Positions 4,634-6,779 of a stretch of 6,779 bases of DNA are shown piece by piece; position 1 is the stretch's first letter, and the number at the start of each line of letters is the position of its first letter. A program made the translations under genes and the position numbers. The DNA lies in the NCBI GenBank assembly GCA_016932755.1, contig JAFGCE010000080.1, positions 1 through 6,779 on the forward strand. Direction: 5' to 3'. Source of the stretch: Candidatus Woesearchaeota archaeon. Its GTDB lineage: Archaea > Nanobdellota > Nanobdellia > Woesearchaeales > JAGWAF01. Under the pieces are notes generated by a model. That model did no database searches. It was not told the origin of the DNA and saw only the letters and a list, made by a program, of their open reading frames with translations.

Positions 4634-5962
4634 ATGAATAAGAAATTTTTGCTTCCTTTTCTCTTTATTTTTATTCTTTCTATTGTATGCTTTTCTGCAT
4701 CAGCAAATACCGAATGCATTGTAGGAGACTGCGAAGTTGAGATTATAATCAATCTTGCGTTCATAGGCGCAAATGATTCCTACATCTATGACATGGCTGA
4801 CGATATTGAGTCAGTATGGAACGGGCCGAACGGATTCCAGACAACAGGGGACTGCAAATGCAAGGTCACTTTCTCTGTCAAGCTAAAAAAAGTTACAGAC
4901 CCAAACCAGAAAAACTGCACACATCCCCAGCCTGTAACTGACGCGCACTGCATTATGGTCACAGATTATACAACTGACCCCCCAAGAAACCAGAGCAACA
5001 TTACAGGAGCCAAGCTTTATATGGGCTATATGTACGGAGTTTCAGAAAACGGGGGAAGCCTGCAGGGATGGTGGTCAGATGAGATGAACAGGCCTGTGGA
5101 AGGCGGAAACGGCGAAAGATATCATGATGCAGCCCACGAAGCAGGGCATATGATGGGGCTTCAGGACAACGAAGGAGACGGACTGATGTCCCACACAAGC
5201 GGACCGAATGCAAAGCCAACACAGGAGAATATTGACAGCGCTGTCAAGAATGTCTGCAAAGGAAAAGACTACTGCCCTAACAGGTGCTGCTGCGGAAACG
5301 GCAAGGTAGACAAGGACAAGGGAGAGGGATGCGACCCGAAGGCAACCCCTACAGGATGCACTTCTCCTGAATCATGCTGCCCTTACTGCTGCCATTGCGG
5401 GAAGATTTGCGACCCAAAAAAGGGAGAGTATCCTTCGCAGGAAGAATGCAAGAAAAACTGCAAGACACAGCCAGGGTGCATGTATAATTATGAAACAGGA
5501 TGCTGGGACTGCCTGGATGAGCCTTTTCAGGCAACATTCACCATGTATGACAGCTCAACAAGACCTAAGGGCTGCCCCGAGCCTCTGGAAGAATCAAAAA
5601 TAAGCCAGGAAGAGCTTGAGGACATAAAGACCATGTACAACAACAATATCGGAGCTGCTCCTGTGATATCAAAATTCTTTGCAAACGAGAGAATCAATCT
5701 CTACATAGACGGGACAGGGGAGGTTTTCTTTGAGACTGTTAACGGGGTTGTTGGGGTAATCCACGAAGGATTTGAACCGGACCATACGCTTAATATGTTC
5801 ACAGACTCTGAGACAGTTGACATGATTCTCGCAGGAGAAATGTCTGTTGAGCAGGCTCTTGACGAAGGAAGGATAACTTATGACGGCGAAGGAGCCTTCA
5901 AGTCAGTAAAATTCGGGTTTGCAAAACTAATGTTCTGGTTCTACGAGATATTCGCAGACTAA
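4634..5962 (+). CDS. Secreted metzincin-like zinc protease with Cys-rich segment and SCP2-like C-terminal domain
   Basis: This 442-residue protein has a signal peptide (MNKKF, a hydrophobic core, cleavage probably after ASA at 22-24). The protease part (about 25-200) has a strand-helix start, then HEAGHMMGLQD: His168, Glu169, His172 and Asp178 fit the metzincin HExxHxxGxxD zinc site with Glu as catalyst, and Met185 in GLMSH fits the Met-turn. Residues 208-293 hold 18 cysteines, with CCCGNGKVDKDKGEGCDP resembling Myxococcus-type disulfide repeats. The C-terminal part (about 325-442) has INLYIDGTGEVFFE, DHTLNMFTD, MILAGEMSVEQALDEGRITYDGEGAF split across 397-422, the pattern of SCP2 lipid-carrier domains. 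Four N-glycosylation sequons lie at Asn47, 94, 119 and 122. It probably acts outside the cell, held by disulfides. It follows the microprotein by 3 nt and overlaps the next gene's stop. The protease call is firm at motif level; the substrate is unknown. Confidence 0.85.
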   Translation: MNKKFLLPFLFIFILSIVCFSASANTECIVGDCEVEIIINLAFIGANDSYIYDMADDIESVWNGPNGFQTTGDCKCKVTFSVKLKKVTDPNQKNCTHPQPVTDAHCIMVTDYTTDPPRNQSNITGAKLYMGYMYGVSENGGSLQGWWSDEMNRPVEGGNGERYHDAAHEAGHMMGLQDNEGDGLMSHTSGPNAKPTQENIDSAVKNVCKGKDYCPNRCCCGNGKVDKDKGEGCDPKATPTGCTSPESCCPYCCHCGKICDPKKGEYPSQEECKKNCKTQPGCMYNYETGCWDCLDEPFQATFTMYDSSTRPKGCPEPLEESKISQEELEDIKTMYNNNIGAAPVISKFFANERINLYIDGTGEVFFETVNGVVGVIHEGFEPDHTLNMFTDSETVDMILAGEMSVEQALDEGRITYDGEGAFKSVKFGFAKLMFWFYEIFAD

Positions 5963-6648
5963 GAAAGAAGCTCTTTTTCTTTTAGATTTATTTCATCAGC
6001 AGAAACAACGCTGTTCTCAGCAAGCATTATGAAGTTCTGGAGCTGGTTCTTCAGGTTTGCATAAGGAGCAGGGTTCATTATGCTCATTGCCATCTTTATC
6101 TTTGATTTTGTTATTTCCTTTGTGTACATCATGTCATTTGGGTCGTCTGCAGGGAACACGTAAGCAGGCATTATTTTTGACTGCTTCAAATTGTATTTTT
6201 CATAAAACTGGTCTGTTAACCTTGCTTCTTTCATTATAAGCTTTCCAATGAATTCAGAGTATTTTTTGTATTTCTCTTTTTCTTCATCTGTAAATTCAAT
6301 TCCCTCAGATATGCACTTGTGGCTTGGGTCAATAACCTCTTTCAGCCTGTCATTTGCAAAATTTCCGAGAAAAAAATAAGGGAATATCCTGCAGTTCAAC
6401 GGTCTTGCAGGGTAGATTGTGCATTTTTCGCCCTGCCTGAATTCGCAGGGAATGTTCAGCCCGAGCTCATAATCATACTGGTTTGCTGTTTCAGGGTCTC
6501 CGAAAGGCTTTATTCCTATCTTCGGCAGAATATCCCCTACATTGCACTTTAGAAATCTGCAGATCCTTACAATGTCGCCGATTGAAATATTAATCTGCGT
6601 GCATTCATCTATGCAGCATTGCCCGCAGTGTTTGCATTGGAAAGACAT
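5959..6648 (-). CDS. YkgJ-family cysteine-cluster protein (second copy)
   Basis: This 229-residue protein begins MSFQCKHCGQCCIDEC and carries the classic CxxCGxCC cluster (Cys5, 8, 11, 12, plus Cys16). The second signature is IPCEFRQGEKCTIYPARPLN (67-86 less one), then CRIFPYFF, with Cys68, Cys76 and Cys86; Cys112 follows in HKC. These are the expected ligands for a metal or Fe-S cluster of the YkgJ/UPF0153 family, whose roles are mostly unknown. The C-terminal half (about 120-229) is charged and helical, without membrane segments, so the protein should be cytoplasmic. It is only distantly like the first copy: the cluster spacing, the insert before Cys68 and the whole C-terminal half differ, so a recent duplication is unlikely. 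It is convergent with the protease and their stop codons overlap. A TATA box 27 nt before the ATG and no Shine-Dalgarno site suggest a leaderless message. Confidence 0.92.
   Translation of the reverse strand: MSFQCKHCGQCCIDECTQINISIGDIVRICRFLKCNVGDILPKIGIKPFGDPETANQYDYELGLNIPCEFRQGEKCTIYPARPLNCRIFPYFFLGNFANDRLKEVIDPSHKCISEGIEFTDEEKEKYKKYSEFIGKLIMKEARLTDQFYEKYNLKQSKIMPAYVFPADDPNDMMYTKEITKSKIKMAMSIMNPAPYANLKNQLQNFIMLAENSVVSADEINLKEKELLS
5962..5983 (+). terminator. Possible weak hairpin and T-run after the protease
   Basis: AGAAA (5962-5966) can pair with TTTCT (5976-5980), and TTTT follows. The stem is short and A-T rich, so the T-run is probably the active part. These bases also encode the C-terminus (KEKELLS) of the convergent gene on the other strand. 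Confidence 0.3.
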
Positions 6649-6670
6649 GATTATTGGATGTTTGTTGGGA

Positions 6671-6679
6671 TATATAAAA
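6671..6679 (-). promoter_or_regulatory. TATA box of the second YkgJ-family gene
   Basis: The minus strand reads TTTTATATA here, centred 27 nt before the ATG at 6648 and about 10 nt after the stop of the upstream gene. The spacing fits a leaderless transcript. Confidence 0.6.
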
Positions 6680-6688
6680 TGTTCGCAA

Positions 6689-6779
6689 CTAGAACAGTGC
6701 GTAGATAAACGGGCTTACTGAGCTGCTTTGCCCGACTACAATCAGTATTGCGACAAGGATTAGCATTACTATTATTGGC
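6689..6779 (-). CDS. C-terminal fragment of a membrane protein (5' end beyond the window)
   Basis: The minus strand is open from the right edge to a TAG at 6689-6691, giving 29 residues: PIIVMLILVAILIVVG, then QSSSVSPFIYALF. The first part is a clear transmembrane helix and the tail is short, so this is the C-terminus of a membrane-anchored or multi-pass protein, or most of a very small one (an internal Met lies at residue 5). I cannot name the family from so little. The next leftward gene has its own TATA box just after this stop. The frame and its hydrophobic pattern are good evidence of coding, but the fragment is short. Confidence 0.5.
   Translation of the reverse strand, partial: PIIVMLILVAILIVVGQSSSVSPFIYALF

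Noticed and set aside
5001..5537. Minus-strand frames of 62 and 73 codons inside the protease gene
   Set aside because: They are shadows of a frame with clear catalytic motifs, and lack promoter or ribosome sites.
4514..5962. Toxin-antitoxin reading of the microprotein-protease pair
   Set aside because: The second gene is a secreted 442-residue protein and the first matches no antitoxin pattern I know; only the small-then-large gene order suggested it.
1..6779. CRISPR array, tRNA, rRNA, insertion sequence or attachment site
   Set aside because: I saw no regularly spaced repeats, no cloverleaf-like or rRNA sequence, no transposase frame and no flanking inverted repeats.

Overview
The window looks like an archaeal genome segment. 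It carries genes found only, or in this form, in archaea and eukaryotes: ribosomal protein L21e, RNA polymerase subunit F (Rpo4), archaeal ZPR1, the archaeal HhH protein DUF655 and archaeal SepF. Control sites are archaeal too: TATA boxes about 24-29 nt before start codons that lack a leader, mixed with Shine-Dalgarno-led genes. The AT-rich DNA, compact spacing, two CxxCxxCC-type proteins and a secreted Cys-rich protein fit a DPANN-type archaeon (for example Woesearchaeota/Pacearchaeota-like), but the lineage is an inference and was not tested.

Layout. The left third (1-2013) runs leftward: sepF, then a ZPR1 zinc-finger gene, then the first 291 residues of a multi-pass membrane protein with a GT-C glycosyltransferase-like acidic motif, which continues past the left edge. 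The centre (2142-3437) runs rightward as the information-processing cluster L21e, rpoF, DUF655; sepF and L21e are divergent from a 128-bp intergenic region that holds both promoters. A 48-residue zinc-ribbon protein (DUF5679-like) follows at 3582-3728 under its own promoter and strong Shine-Dalgarno site.

The right half is the accessory-looking part. A YkgJ-family cysteine-cluster protein (3806-4486) is followed by a TATA box, a strong Shine-Dalgarno site, a 38-residue unknown microprotein (4514-4630) and, 3 nt later, a 442-residue secreted protein. The latter combines a signal peptide, a metzincin-like zinc protease core (HExxHxxGxxD plus a Met-turn), a dense cysteine-rich segment and a C-terminal SCP2-like lipid-carrier domain. 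A second YkgJ-family gene (5959-6648) converges on it with overlapping stop codons. The right edge holds the tail of another leftward membrane protein.

Working together. The left and centre are housekeeping: translation, transcription and division. The right block may be a small surface or export module: a secreted, disulfide-rich protease with a lipid-binding tail, a co-transcribed microprotein, and two neighbouring metal- or Fe-S-type cysteine-cluster proteins. The co-transcription is supported by spacing; any functional link to the YkgJ proteins is only suggested by position.
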